Shown: positions 10,487 through 22,600 of the stretch, in pieces
Layout: every line of letters begins with the position of its first letter
Position numbering within the stretch: the first letter of the stretch is position 1
From: Coregonus clupeaformis
Lineage: Eukaryota; Chordata; Actinopteri; Salmoniformes; Salmonidae
Direction: 5' to 3'
NCBI RefSeq assembly: GCF_020615455.1
Contig: NC_059216.1
Span: 21,215,379 to 21,279,378 of the forward strand
DNA: 64,000 nt
Position numbers and translations under genes: made by a program
The notes under the pieces: model-generated
Database searches by the model: none
What the model was told of the DNA's origin: nothing
The model's input: only the letters and a program-made list of their open reading frames with translations

Positions 10487-11277
10487 AGGGGTGGTCGGGG
10501 ATCGAGAGAGAAGAGCCCCGACCACTGCACCCGGTGGGGTTCCAGTTGGAGTCCCTACGACCATGGGAACAGGAATGGGAACAGTTTTACACTGGGGAGT
10601 CGGAGGATGACGACGACGATGAGTTTCTGTTCCCTAACTCGTGGGGGCTCCCGGAGGAGTCCTCACTGGAGGAGGATTGGGCGCGGAGAGTAAAGGACTG
10701 TTACAGTCGTAGACCTCCAGCGCCGGTTCCCAGTCCGGTACGCCTCGTGCCTGCTTCTCGCACCAGGTCAGTGGTGCGTGTTCCCAGTCCAGCAAGGCCC
10801 GTGCCTGCTCCTCGCACCAAGGCAGTGGTGCGTGTTCCCAGTCTGGTACGGCCCGTTCCTGCTCCTCGCACCAAACCAGTGGTGTGTGTATCCAGTCCAT
10901 TACGGCCCGTACCTGCTCCTCGCACCAAACCAGTGGTGCATGTCGCCAGCCCGGTACACACTGTACCTGCTCCCCGCACTAGGCCAGTGGTGCATGTTTC
11001 CAGTCCGGTACGGCCCGTACCTGCTCCTCACACCAAACCAGTGGTGCGTGTCGTCAGCCCGGTACACCCCGTACCTGCTCCCCGCATCAGGCCAGTGGTG
11101 CGTGTTCCCAGTCTGGTACGGCCCGTACCTGCTCCTTGCACCAAACCAGTGGTGCGTGTATCCAGTCCGGCCCGGCCCGTTCCTGCTCCTCGCACCAGAC
11201 CAGTGGTGCGTGTTCCCAGTCCTATATTCCCAGCTATATACAGATCAATGTGCAGAGGTACGAGGTATATGACGTAG
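10474..11277 (+). CDS. ORF with 18-residue Pro/Val/Arg repeats (LTR element copy 1)
   Basis: The frame is open from the G-run at about 10474. The first plausible start by codon is a GTG at 10534, and no ATG is well placed, so it may be read as a continuation of the preceding frame. An N-terminal acidic part (ESEDDDDDEF, then LEEDW) is followed by about nine copies of an 18-residue repeat of the type SPVRPVPAPRTKPVVRV, encoded by a 54-bp unit from about 10727 to 11228. The same repeat, length and frame occur in the diverged copy near 54.5-55.0 kb, which suggests it is translated. The product may be a gag-like structural protein with a low-complexity proline domain; this is inference. The natural C-terminus is lost with the 3' end. 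Confidence 0.45.
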   Translation, partial: GGGLKGWSGIEREEPRPLHPVGFQLESLRPWEQEWEQFYTGESEDDDDDEFLFPNSWGLPEESSLEEDWARRVKDCYSRRPPAPVPSPVRLVPASRTRSVVRVPSPARPVPAPRTKAVVRVPSLVRPVPAPRTKPVVCVSSPLRPVPAPRTKPVVHVASPVHTVPAPRTRPVVHVSSPVRPVPAPHTKPVVRVVSPVHPVPAPRIRPVVRVPSLVRPVPAPCTKPVVRVSSPARPVPAPRTRPVVRVPSPIFPAIYRSMCRGTRYMT

Positions 11278-13792
11278 ATATGTACATGAAGGCACTGGGT
11301 GTGTGTTCGCGTGTGTGTGTGTGTGCAGTTGGCCATTCCACACTTCACCTTCTAATCACCTTTACCAAGTTAATCTTACAGCCGCCGTAAATGAGGACAA
11401 TTGATCACTGAGGCTGGTCAGGGCAGGCTTTGATATCACTGTTGGACCTCAGCTTTGAAGTCCCCAAACATGTTTTTTAATCATTATCTGTTAACAACGG
11501 TTATATGGACATAAACAATTGATTCACGTCTGACTCATTGATCAGGTATGATAATCAAATTCAGAAAGAGCGAGCTGTGGCGATGAGAAAAGGTGTTTTT
11601 TATTATTCCTGGTATGATAGTATAACCAGATCCCCAGCCTTATCAGCAAGGATGAGGACTGGTGCTTTTATAATTTTCATTTCTATAGCTGGCTTTTGGA
11701 AGGATGTGTTTAAAATGAATTCCTGTTGAATTTGGTTTAGAATTCATTATTTACCATTAAATGTAAAAGTCTTCTTCATTAGGTAATGTGAAATCCTCCC
11801 TGTCTGCTATCTCTCTGAAGTCTAGCTAACCATATTTATCCATGGCATCTATACTCCGATAGAACCTCAGGCCTGCCGTCTAAATAATTGCCTCATTAGT
11901 AAAGGATTCACAGGTATGGCATAAACACCAACTCTGAGGCTGTATGCATGTCCAACACACCCTTTATTTATGTGATCAAAATTCAGCTGAATTGTATTGG
12001 GGGCTTTAGAACTGAGAGGAGGAATTTAGGAACAACCAATGCATTTCAATGAGGAGACAGCAATTTAAGGCAGCAATTGCCTTAAAAATTGATCTTACTC
12101 CGGTTTTGCTTCATCTACATAGAGTAATTACACTTTATGATATTTAGACATTTATTGTATTGTAGACAGCCACAAAATCGGAAATCGGAGCAAACGTCCC
12201 ATACAATTTTACTTGACCTAATGGGTCAAAATCCTGTGAAGGTCACAACAACACAACACAGAGCAAAACAAAAGGAATCCGACTGCGAGCCTCTCTAGTC
12301 CCCAGCGTCCAAGTCATTTGGCCAGACTGAAAACCTGCTGAATTGGAGCTTTACCTCATTTTTCTCCCTGTGATGATGGACTTGCCATTACACCTTTGGC
12401 CTCCAGAGAGCATCTGAGCCAGCGCCGGGCTAGCACACAGACCGTATAACACAGACCTGTGAGGTTACCTTGAACAACCAGCAAGCTGATGGACGGGATT
12501 ACTTTTCCATGTAGTGCTTTTACAGGAAGACTGAGTGCAGGAATGGGCGCGTGACAAAACAAATCACCACCACGTTTGGGATAATTGATCTACCCTGTGC
12601 TTATGCTAACAAATAACACAACTGTTTATTCACCGCAAAAAAATATTAATTGTGATGGAGGGAAAGGTAGCGCTGGTAACGCCGAAAATGCATCTGGAGA
12701 ACTAGGATGTAGCGTAGCGTCAACTCTTTACCCCAAGGGTATCTGTCTGCTTAAATGTCTGTTTCCTTAAGCTGTTATTATTCATACTATCTTGTTTAGA
12801 CACGACTGAGAGTATGTTATTAAGCAGCTGAAAAATTTTACTTATGCAGATTTAAAACGGATTAAGAGGGGCCTTGCGCAACCTTTAATTTTTATGAACA
12901 CACACACAGAGTGATAACCTGGACAGGTTGTGTAAGAGAACACAGCACCTTCCCGACTCACTTAAATTTCAAGAAGAATGCTGGCAAAGGAAAAAGAGAT
13001 CTCTATTCAATACACTAACTATCCATCTAGAGACAAAAGTATTTTGCCAATTTCTCCCATCAGCCTTGGCTTTCTTGCAGCTGGTTCAGCGCGTAATCAC
13101 ATGAAGGCCTGTTTGATTATGTATTATGTCAACTTCAGCAGTGACACCCCTGGAGAAGGTTCAGTGGAGAGATAGGACAGAGGTGTAGCCCCCTGTAACT
13201 AAAAAGTATGTTATCTCTGGGCAGCGTGTTAGGATAAAGCATTGGCCCCGGTCCAACTCTGATTTAATTCCACACAGCCAAGTCTGTGGACGGGGTCACT
13301 GGATCACAAACCGCCTCTGCACAACACTACAGGGCAAGCCTTCTCCCATTGGGCTGCAGCAGGGGCTACCCCCTTCCCATTAATCCACACTGCATCGGTT
13401 TGGGCCAAGCTAGGAACACTCAACCCCCCCCAACACACACACACTCCCCCGCAAAATCCCTTTTTGTTTTGTTATCGTGGAGATTAAATCAATGACAGAC
13501 AAGCAATATTTTACTCATTTGGCCTATTAGCTGTGGTGGTGAGGTAACGGGAGGTTCACTAGCAGTTCAGCCATGTATTCCTTTGCGAAGAGGTGGAGCG
13601 CACCGTGCTTCCCCTCTGTTAGAAATCACATTCAAAGCAAGCCCAAAGCAGGTCCAATCAGGTGGCAAGGAGCTGTTCAACCCATGTGACAACATCCTCG
13701 GGTAATGATTGAGTGGGCCAAAAGTTCCTTTCCTCATCTCCTGATACATATCAATGAGTCTCTTGGAGGACTCTGTCATGTATTAGTAATAG
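11236..13792. other. Unique-looking sequence with a short GT microsatellite
   Basis: A (GT)n-like tract lies at about 11300-11325. The rest is AT-rich, with only short stop-bounded frames and no recognisable exons, RNA genes or transposon ends. An ACACACAC tract is at about 13433-13444. Confidence 0.5.
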
Positions 13793-16700
13793 CATGGTTA
13801 TCACTGGGAAGTTATGGTATAACTGGGAGGTTATAACTGGGAGTTTATATGTTGTTACTGTATGTTTATAACAGGGAATTTATAACTGGGAGGTTATGTT
13901 ATAACTGGGAGGTTATGTTATAACTGGGAGGTTATAACCGGGAGGCTATATTATAACTGGGAGGTTATGTTATAACTGGGAGGTTATGTTATAACTGGGA
14001 GGTTATAACCAGGAGGTTATATTATAACTGGGAGGATATATTATAACTGGGAGGTTATAACCGGGAGGGTATGTTATAACTGGGAGGTTATATTATAACT
14101 AGGAGGTTATATTATAACTGGGAGGTTATAACCGGGAGTTTATGTTATAACTAGGAGGTAATATTATAACTGGGATTTTATAACTGGGAGGTTATATAAT
14201 AACTGGGAGGTTATATTATAACTGGGAGGTTATAACCGGGATGTTATATTATAACTGGGAGGTTATATTATAACTGGGAGGTTATATTATAACTGAGAGG
14301 TTATAACTGGGAGGTTATGTTATAACTGGGAGGTTATGTTATAACTGGGAGATTATGTTATAACTGGGAGGTTATATTATAACTGGGAGGTTATAACCGG
14401 GAGGTTATGTTATAACTGGGAGGTTATATTATACCTGGGAGGTTAGGTTATAACTGGGAGGTTATAACCGGGAGATTATGTTATAACTGAGAGGTAATAA
14501 CCGGGAGGTTATGTTATAACTGGGAGCTTATATTATAACTGGGAGGTTATATTATAACTGGGAGGTTGTAACCGTGAGGTTATATTATAACTGGGAGGTT
14601 ATAACCGGGAGGAAAATAACCGGGTGGAAATGTTATAACTGGGAGGTTATATTATAAATGGGAGGTTATAACTGGGAGGTTATATTATAACTGGGAGGTT
14701 ATAACTGGGAGGTTATAACTGGGAGGTTATAACTGGGAGGTTATATTATAACTGGGAGGTTATGTTATAACTGGGAGGTTATATTATAACTGTGAGGTTA
14801 TAACCGGTAGGTTATGTTATAACAGGGAGGTCATAACCGGGAGGTTATATTATAACTGGGAGGTTATAACCGGGAGGTTATGTTATAACTGGGAGGTTAT
14901 GTTATAACTGGGAGGTTATATTATAACTGGGAGGTTATAACCGGGAGGTTATGATATAACTGGGAGGTTATATTATAACTGGGAGGTTATAACCGGGAGG
15001 TTATATTATAACTGGGAGGTTATAACCAGGAGGTTATGTTATAACTGACAGGTTATATTATAACTGGGAGGTTATGTTATAACTGGGAGGTTTTATTATA
15101 ACTGTGAGGTTATAACCGGGGAGGTTATGTTATAACTGGGAGGTCATAACCGGGAGGTTATATTATAACTGGGAGGTTATAACTGGGAGGTTATGTTATA
15201 ACTGGGAGGTTATATTATAACTGGGAGGATATAACCGGGAGGTGATGTTATAACTGGGAGGTTTTATTATAACTGGGAGGTTATGTTATAACTGGGAGGT
15301 TATAACTGGGAGGTTATGTTATAACTTGGATGTTATATTATAACTGGGAGGTTATGTTATAACTGGGAGGTCATAACCGGGAGGTTATATTATAACTGGG
15401 AGGTTATAACTGGGAGGTTATATTATAACTGGGAGGTTATAACCGGGAGGTGATGTTATAACTGGGAGGTTTTATTATAACTGGGAGGTTATGTTATAAC
15501 TGGGAGGTTATAACTGGGAGGTTATGTTATAACTTGGAGGTTATATTATAACTGGGAGGTTATGTTTTAACTGGGAGGTTATATTATAACTGGGAGGTTA
15601 TAACCGGGATGGTATGTTATAACCGGGAGGTTATGTTATATCTAGGAGGTTATATTATAACTGGGAGGTTATAACTGGGAGGTTATATTATAACTGGGAG
15701 GTTATAACTGGGAGGTAATATATTAAAACTGGGAGGTTATATTATAAAAGGGAGGTTATAACCGGGATGGTAAGTTATAACTGGCAGGTTATATTATAAC
15801 TTGGATGTTATAACTGGGAGGTTTTATTATAACTGGGAGGTTATAACTGGGAGGTTATATTATAACTGTGAGGTTATAACCGGGAGGTGATGTTATAACT
15901 GGGAGGTTATAACCGGGAGGTTATATTACAACTGGGAGGTTATAACTGGGAGGTTATGTTATACCTGGGAGGTTATGTTATAACTGGGAGTTTATATTAT
16001 AACTAGGAGGTTATAACCGGGAGGTTATGTTATAACTGGGAGGTTATAACCGGGAGATTATAAATTAGAGGTTATAACCGTTAGGTTATGTTATAACTGG
16101 GAGGTTATGTTATAACTGGGAGGGTATATTATATCTGGGAGGTTATAACTGGGAGGTTATATTATAACTGTGAGGTTATAACTGGGAGGTTATTTTATAA
16201 CTGGGAGTTATAACCGGGATGGTATGTTATAACTGGGAGTTATATTATAACTGGGAGGTTATAACTGGGAGGTTAGATTATAACTGGGAGGTTATAACTG
16301 GGATGTTATGTTATAACTGGGAGGTTATGTTATAACTGGGAGATTATTTTATAACTCTGAGGTTATAACCGGGAGGTTATGTTATAACTGGGAGGTTATA
16401 ACCGGGGAGGTTATGCTATAACTGGGCATTTGTATTATTACTGGGAAGTTATAACCGGGAGGATATGTTATAACTGGGAGGTTATATTATAACTGGGAGG
16501 TTATAACCGGGAGGTTATGTTATAACTGGGAGGTTATTTTATAACTGGGAGGTTATAACCAGGAGGTTATATTATAACTGGGAGGTTATATTATAACTGG
16601 GAGGATATAACCGGGAGGTTATATTATAACTGGGAGGATATAACTGGGAGGGTATGTTATAACTGGGAGGTTACATTATAACTGGGAGATTATGTTATAA

Positions 16701-18608
16701 CTGGGAGGTTATTTTATAACTGGAAGGTTATAACTGGGAGGTAATATATTAAAACTGGGAGGTTATATTATAAAAGGGAGGTTATAACCGGGATGGTATG
16801 TTATAACTGGCAGGTTATATTATAACTTGGATGTTATAACTGGGAGGTTTTATTATAACTGGGAGGTTATAACTGGGAGGTTATATTATAACTGTGAGGT
16901 TATAACCGGGAGGTGATGTTATAACTGGGAGGTTATAACCGGGAGGTTATATTACAACTGGGAGGTTATAACTGGGAGGTTATGTTATACCTGGGAGGTT
17001 ATGTTATAACTGGGAGTTTATATTATAACTAGGAGGTTATAACCAGGAGGTTATGTTATAACTGGGAGGTTATAACCGGGAGATTATAAATTAGAGGTTA
17101 TAACCGTTAGGTTATGTTATAACTGGGAGGTTATGTTATAACTGGGAGGTTATATTATATCTGGGAGGTTATAACTGGGAGGTTATATTATAACTGTGAG
17201 GTTATAACTGGGAGGTTATTTTATAACTGGGAGTTATAACCGGGATGGTATGTTATAACTGGGAGTTATATTATAACTGGGAGGTTATAACTGGGAGGTT
17301 AGATTATAACTGGGAGGTTATAACTGGGATGTTATGTTATAACTGGGAGGTTATGTTATAACTGGGAGATTATTTTATAACTCTGAGGTTATAACCGGGA
17401 GGTTATGCTATAACTGGGAGGTTATAACCGGGAGGTTATGCTATAACTGGGCATTTGTATTATTACTGGGAAGTTATAACCGGGAGGATATGTTATAACT
17501 GGGAGGTTATATTATAACTGGGAGGTTATAACCGGGAGGTTATGTTATAACTGGGAGGTTATTTTATAACTGGGAGGTTATAACCAGGAGGTTATATTAT
17601 AACTGGGAGGTTATATTATAACTGGGAGGATATAACCGGGAGGTTATATTATAACTGGGAGGATATAACTGGGAGGGTATGTTATAACTGGGAGGTTACA
17701 TTATAACTGGGAGATTATGTTATAACTGGGAGGTTATAACCGGAAGGTTATAACTGGGAGGTTATTTTATAACTGGAAGGTTATAACTGGGAGGTTATGT
17801 TATAACTGGGAGGTAATATTTTAACTGGGTGGTTATAACCGGGGGGTTATGTTATAACTGGGAGGTTATAACCGGGAGGTTATGTTTTAACTGGGAGGTT
17901 ATAACTGGGAGTTAATATTACAACTGGGAGGTTATAACCGGGAGGTTAAAACTGGGAGGTAATAACCGGGAGGTTATATTACAACTGGGAGGTTATATTA
18001 CAACTGGGAGGTTATGTTATAACTGGGAGGTTATGTTATAACTGGGAGGTTATATTATAACTGGGATGTTATAACCGGGAGGTTATGTTATAACTGGGAG
18101 GTTATAACTGGGAGGTTATGTTATAACTGGGAGGTTATTTTATAACTGGGAGGTTATAACTGGGAGGTTATGTTATAACTGGGAGATAATATTATAACTG
18201 GGTGGTTATAACCGGGAGGTTATATTATAACTGGGAGGATATAACTGGGAGGGTATGTTATAACTGGGAGGTTACATTATAACTGGGAGATTATAACCGG
18301 GGGGTTATGTTATAACTGGGAGGTTATAACCGGGAGGTTATGTTTTAACTGGGAGGTTATAACCGGGAGGTAATATTACAACTGGGAGGTTATAACCGGG
18401 AGGTTAAAACTGGGAGGTAATAACTGGGAGGTTATATTACAACTGGGAGGTTATAGCTGGGAGGTTATGTTATAACTGGGAGGTTATAATAATAATAATA
18501 ATATAATAATATGCCATTTAGCAGACGCTTTTATCCAAAGCGACGTACAGTCATGCGTGCATACATTAATTTTGTGTATGGGTGGTCCCGGGGATCGAAC
18601 CCACTACC

Positions 18609-19671
18609 TCAAATCAAATCAAATCAAATCAAATCTAATTGTATTGGTCACATGCGCCGAATACAACAGGTGCAGACATTACAATGAAATGCTTACTTAC
18701 AGCCCTTAACCAACAGTGCATTTATTTTTAACAAAAAATGTAAAAATAAAACAACAACAAAAAAAGTGTTGAGAAAAAAAAGAGCAGAAGTAAAATAAAG
18801 TAACAGTAGGGAGGCTATATATATAGGGGGGTACCGTTGCAGAGTCAATGTGCGGGGGCACCGGCTAGTTGAGGTAGTTGAGGTAATATGTACATGTGGG
18901 TAGAGTTAAAGTGACTATACATAAATAATTAACAGAGTAGCAGCAGCGTAAAAAGGATGGGGTGGGGGGGCAGTGCAAATAGTCCGGGTAGCCATGATTA
19001 GCTGTTCAGGAGTCTTATGGCTTGGGGGTAGAAGCTGTTGAGAAGTCTTTTGGACCTAGACTTGGCACTCCGGTACCGCTTGCCGTGCAGGTAGCAGAGA
19101 GAACAGTCTATGACTAGGGTGGCTGGAGTCTTTGACAATTTTGAGGGCCTTCCTCTGACACCGCCTGGTATAGAGGTCCTGGATGGCAGGAAGCTTGGCC
19201 CCAGTGATGTACTGGGCCGTACGCACTACCCTCTGTAGTGCCTTGCGGTCGGAGGCCAAGCAGTTGCCATACCAGGCGGTGATGCAACCAGTCAGGATGC
19301 TCTCGATGGTGCAGCTGTATAATTTTTGAGGATCTGAGGACCCATGCCAAATCTTTTCAGTCTCCTGAGGGGGAATAGGCTTTGTCGTGCCCTCTTCACG
19401 ACTGTCTTGGTGTGTTTGGACCATGATAGTTCGTTGGTGATGTGGACACCAAGGAACTTGAAGCTCTCAACCTGTTCCACTACAGCCCCGTCGATGAGAA
19501 TGGGGGCGTGCTCAGTCCTCTTTTTTTTCCTGTAGTCCACAATCATCTCCTTTGTCTTGGTCACGTTGAGGGAGAGGTTGTTGTCCTGGCACCACATGGC
19601 CAAGTCTCTGACCTCCTCCCTATAGGCTGTCTCATCGTTGTCGGTGATCAGGCCTACCACTGTTGTGTCGT
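18609..19671 (-). mobile_element. 5'-truncated non-LTR retrotransposon (LINE)
   Basis: The minus strand carries the end of a reverse transcriptase ORF, then a 3' untranslated region ending in a (TTTGA)n-like tail at 18630-18609. Truncation at the 5' side is typical of target-primed insertion. It interrupts the SINE between the anticodon-like region and the B box. The target duplication is at most two or three bases. The same 3' end occurs at 4911-5015 and, split, at 47775-49672. Confidence 0.9.
19056..19671 (-). pseudogene. LINE reverse transcriptase, C-terminal fragment
   Basis: The fragment starts at the catalytic Asp-Asp region (reads DDTTVVGLITDNDE on the minus strand at about 19671) and continues through WCQDNNLSLNVTKTKEM, the thumb region (FKFLGVHI) and the C-terminal tail (GCITAWYGN, ALQRVVRTAQ). 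The frame opening at 19660 ends at 19292 and a second opens at 19424, so at least one frameshift breaks it. Without endonuclease, palm N-terminus or ORF1 it is dead. The family is L2/Rex1-like within the CR1 group by general resemblance; the exact clade is uncertain. Confidence 0.85.
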
Positions 19672-22600
19672 CGGCACAAGCCTTGGCGTTACAAGCGCCG
19701 TGCTCTACCAGCTGAGCTACAGAGGACCAACAGTTATGTTATAACTGGGAGGTTATATTATAACTGGGATGTTATAACCGGGAGGTTATGTTACAACTGG
19801 GAGGTTATGTTATAACTGGGAGGTTATATTATAACTGGGAGATTATAACCGGGATTGTATGTTATAACTGGGAGGTTATATTATAACTGGGAGGTTATAA
19901 CTGGGAGGTTATATTATAACTGGGAGGTTATAACTGGGAGATTATAGCTGGGAGGTTATAAACGGGAGGTTATTTTATAACTGTGAGGTTATAACCGGGA
20001 GGTTATGTTATAACTGGGAGTTTATAACCGGGAGATTATATTATAAGTGGGAGGTTATAACCGGTAGGTTATGTTATAACTGGGAGGTTATGTTATAACT
20101 GGGAGGTTATATTATAACTGGGAGGTTATATTATAACTGGGAGATTATATCCGGGAGGTAATATTATAACTGGGAGGTTATAACCAGGAGGTTATGTCAT
20201 AACTGGGAGGTTATAACTGGGAGGTTATGTAATAACTGGGAGGTTATATTATAACTGGGAGGTTATAACCGGGAGATTATATTATAACTGGGAGGTTATA
20301 TTATAACTGGGAGGTCATATTATAACTAGGAGGTTATAACCGGGAGGTTATATTATAACTGAGAGGTTATATTATAACTGGGAGGTTATAACCGGGAGGT
20401 TATGTTATAACTGGGAGGTTATATTATAACTGGGAGGTTATAACTGGGAGGTTATGTTATAACTGGTAGGTTATATTATAACTGGGGGGGTTATAACTGG
20501 GAGGATATATTATAACTGGGAGGTTATATAATAACTGGGAGGTTATAACCGGGAGGTTTTATTATAACTGGGAGTTTATATTATAACTGGGAGGTTATGT
20601 TATAACTGGGATATTATATTATAACTGGGAGGTTATATTATAACTGGGAGGTTATAACCGGGAGGTTATGTTATAACTGGGAGGTTATATTATAACTGGG
20701 AGGTTATAACCGGGAGGTTATGTTATAACTGGGAGGTTATATTATAACTGGGAGGTTATAACTGGGAGGTTATGTTATAACTGGGAGGTTATAACCGGGA
20801 GATTATGTTATAACTGAGAGGTAATAACCGGGAGGTTATGTTATAACTGGGAGCTTATATTATAACTGGGAGGTTATATTATAACTGGGAGGTTGTAACC
20901 GTGAGGTTATATTATAACTGGGAGGTTATAACCGGGAGGAAAATAACCGGGAGGAAATGTTATAACTGGGAGGTTATATTATAAATGGGAGGTTATAACT
21001 GGGAGGTTATATTATAACTGGGAGGTTATAAACGGGAGGTTATATTATAACTGGGAGGTTATAACTGGGAGGTTATATTATAACTGGGAGGTTATAACCG
21101 GGAGGTTATGTTATAACTGGGAGGTTATATTATAACTGTGAGGTTATAACCGGTAGGTTATGTTATAACAGGGAGGTCATAACCGGGAGGTTATATTATA
21201 ACTGGGAGGTTATAACCGGGAGGTTACGTTATAACTGGGAGGTTATGTTATAACTGGGAGGTTAAATTATAACTGGGAGGTTATAACCGGGAGGTTATGA
21301 TATAACTGGGAGGTTATATTATAACTGGGAGGTTATAACCGGGAGGTTATATTATAACTGGGAGGTTATAACCAGGAGGTTATGTTATAACTGACAGGTT
21401 ATATTATAACTGGGAGGTTATGTTATAACTGGGAGGTTTTATTATAACTGTGAGGTTATAACCGGGAGGTTATGTTATAACTGGGAGGTCATAACCGGGA
21501 GGTTATATTATAACTGGGAGGTTATAACTGGGAGGTTATGTTATAACTGGGAGGTTATATTATAACTGGGAGGATATAACCGGGAGGTGATGTTATAACT
21601 GGGAGGTTTTATTATAACTGGGAGGTTATGTTATAACTGGGAGGTTATAACTGGGAGGTTATGTTATAACTTGGATGTTATATTATAACTGGGAGGTTAT
21701 GTTATAACTGGGAGGTCATAACCGGGAGGTTATATTATAACTGGGAGGTTATAACTGGGAGGTTATATTATAACTGGGAGGTTATAACCGGGAGGTGATG
21801 TTATAACTGGGAGGTTTTATTATAACTGGGAGGTTATGTTATAACTGGGAGGTTATAACTGGGAGGTTATGTTATAACTTGGAGGTTATATTATAACTGG
21901 GAGGTTATGTTTTAACTGGGAGGTTATATTATAACTGGGAGGTTATAACCGGGATGGTATGTTATAACCGGGAGGTTATGTTATATCTAGGAGGTTATAT
22001 TATAACTGGGAGGTTATAACTGGGAGGTTATATTATAACTGGGAGGTTATAACTGGGAGGTAATATATTAAAACTGGGAGGTTATATTATAAAAGGGAGG
22101 TTATAACCGGGATGGTATGTTATAACTGGCAGGTTATATTATAACTTGGATGTTATAACTGGGAGGTTTTATTATAACTGGGAGGTTATAACTGAGAGGT
22201 TATATTATAACTGGGAGGTTATAACCGGGAGGTGATGTTATAACTGGGAGGTTATAACCGGGAGGTTATATTACAACTGGGAGGTTATAACTGGGAGGTT
22301 ATGTTATACCTGGGAGGTTATGTTATAACTGGGAGTTTATATTATAACTAGGAGGTTATAACCGGGAGGTTATGTTATAACTGGGAGGTTATAACCGGGA
22401 GATTATAAATTAGAGGTTATAACCGTTAGGTTATGTTATAACTGGGAGGTTATGTTATAACTGGGAGGTTATATTATAACCGGGAGGTTATATTATAACT
22501 GGGAGATTATATCCGGGAGGTAATATTATAACTGGGAGGTTATAACCAGGAGGTTATGTCATAACTGGGAGGTTATAACTGGGAGGTTATGTAATAACTG

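Larger units (their letters stand above)
9945..11235 (+). mobile_element. LTR retroelement copy 1 (3'-truncated, non-autonomous)
   Basis: This has the same architecture as the complete element at 53914-55748: an LTR with TGTCAC...GTGACA ends, then a conserved junction stretch (ATCCCACCA, GGACCAAGCAGCG), then a Trp/Glu-rich short frame, a G-run and a frame of 18-residue repeats. The 3' LTR is missing, and the repeats dissolve into unrelated sequence at about 11228-11235. The LTR starts in the middle of a 21-bp minisatellite unit, which shows it landed in that array. No protease, reverse transcriptase or integrase is present. Confidence 0.8.
18488..19732 (-). mobile_element. tRNA-derived SINE split by a LINE
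   Basis: The minus-strand head at 19728-19676 reads TCCTCTGTAGCTCAGCTGG and GGCGCTTGTAACGCC. The rest (GTGGGTTCGATCC, GGACCACCCATAC, CGCTTTGGATAAAAGCG, CTGCTAAATGG) is at 18608-18510, followed by an ATT-type tail at about 18488-18512. Both halves join to the order seen in the intact related SINEs near 37.1 and 52.7 kb, so the LINE between them is a later insertion. The SINE sits inside the 14-bp minisatellite. Confidence 0.9.
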
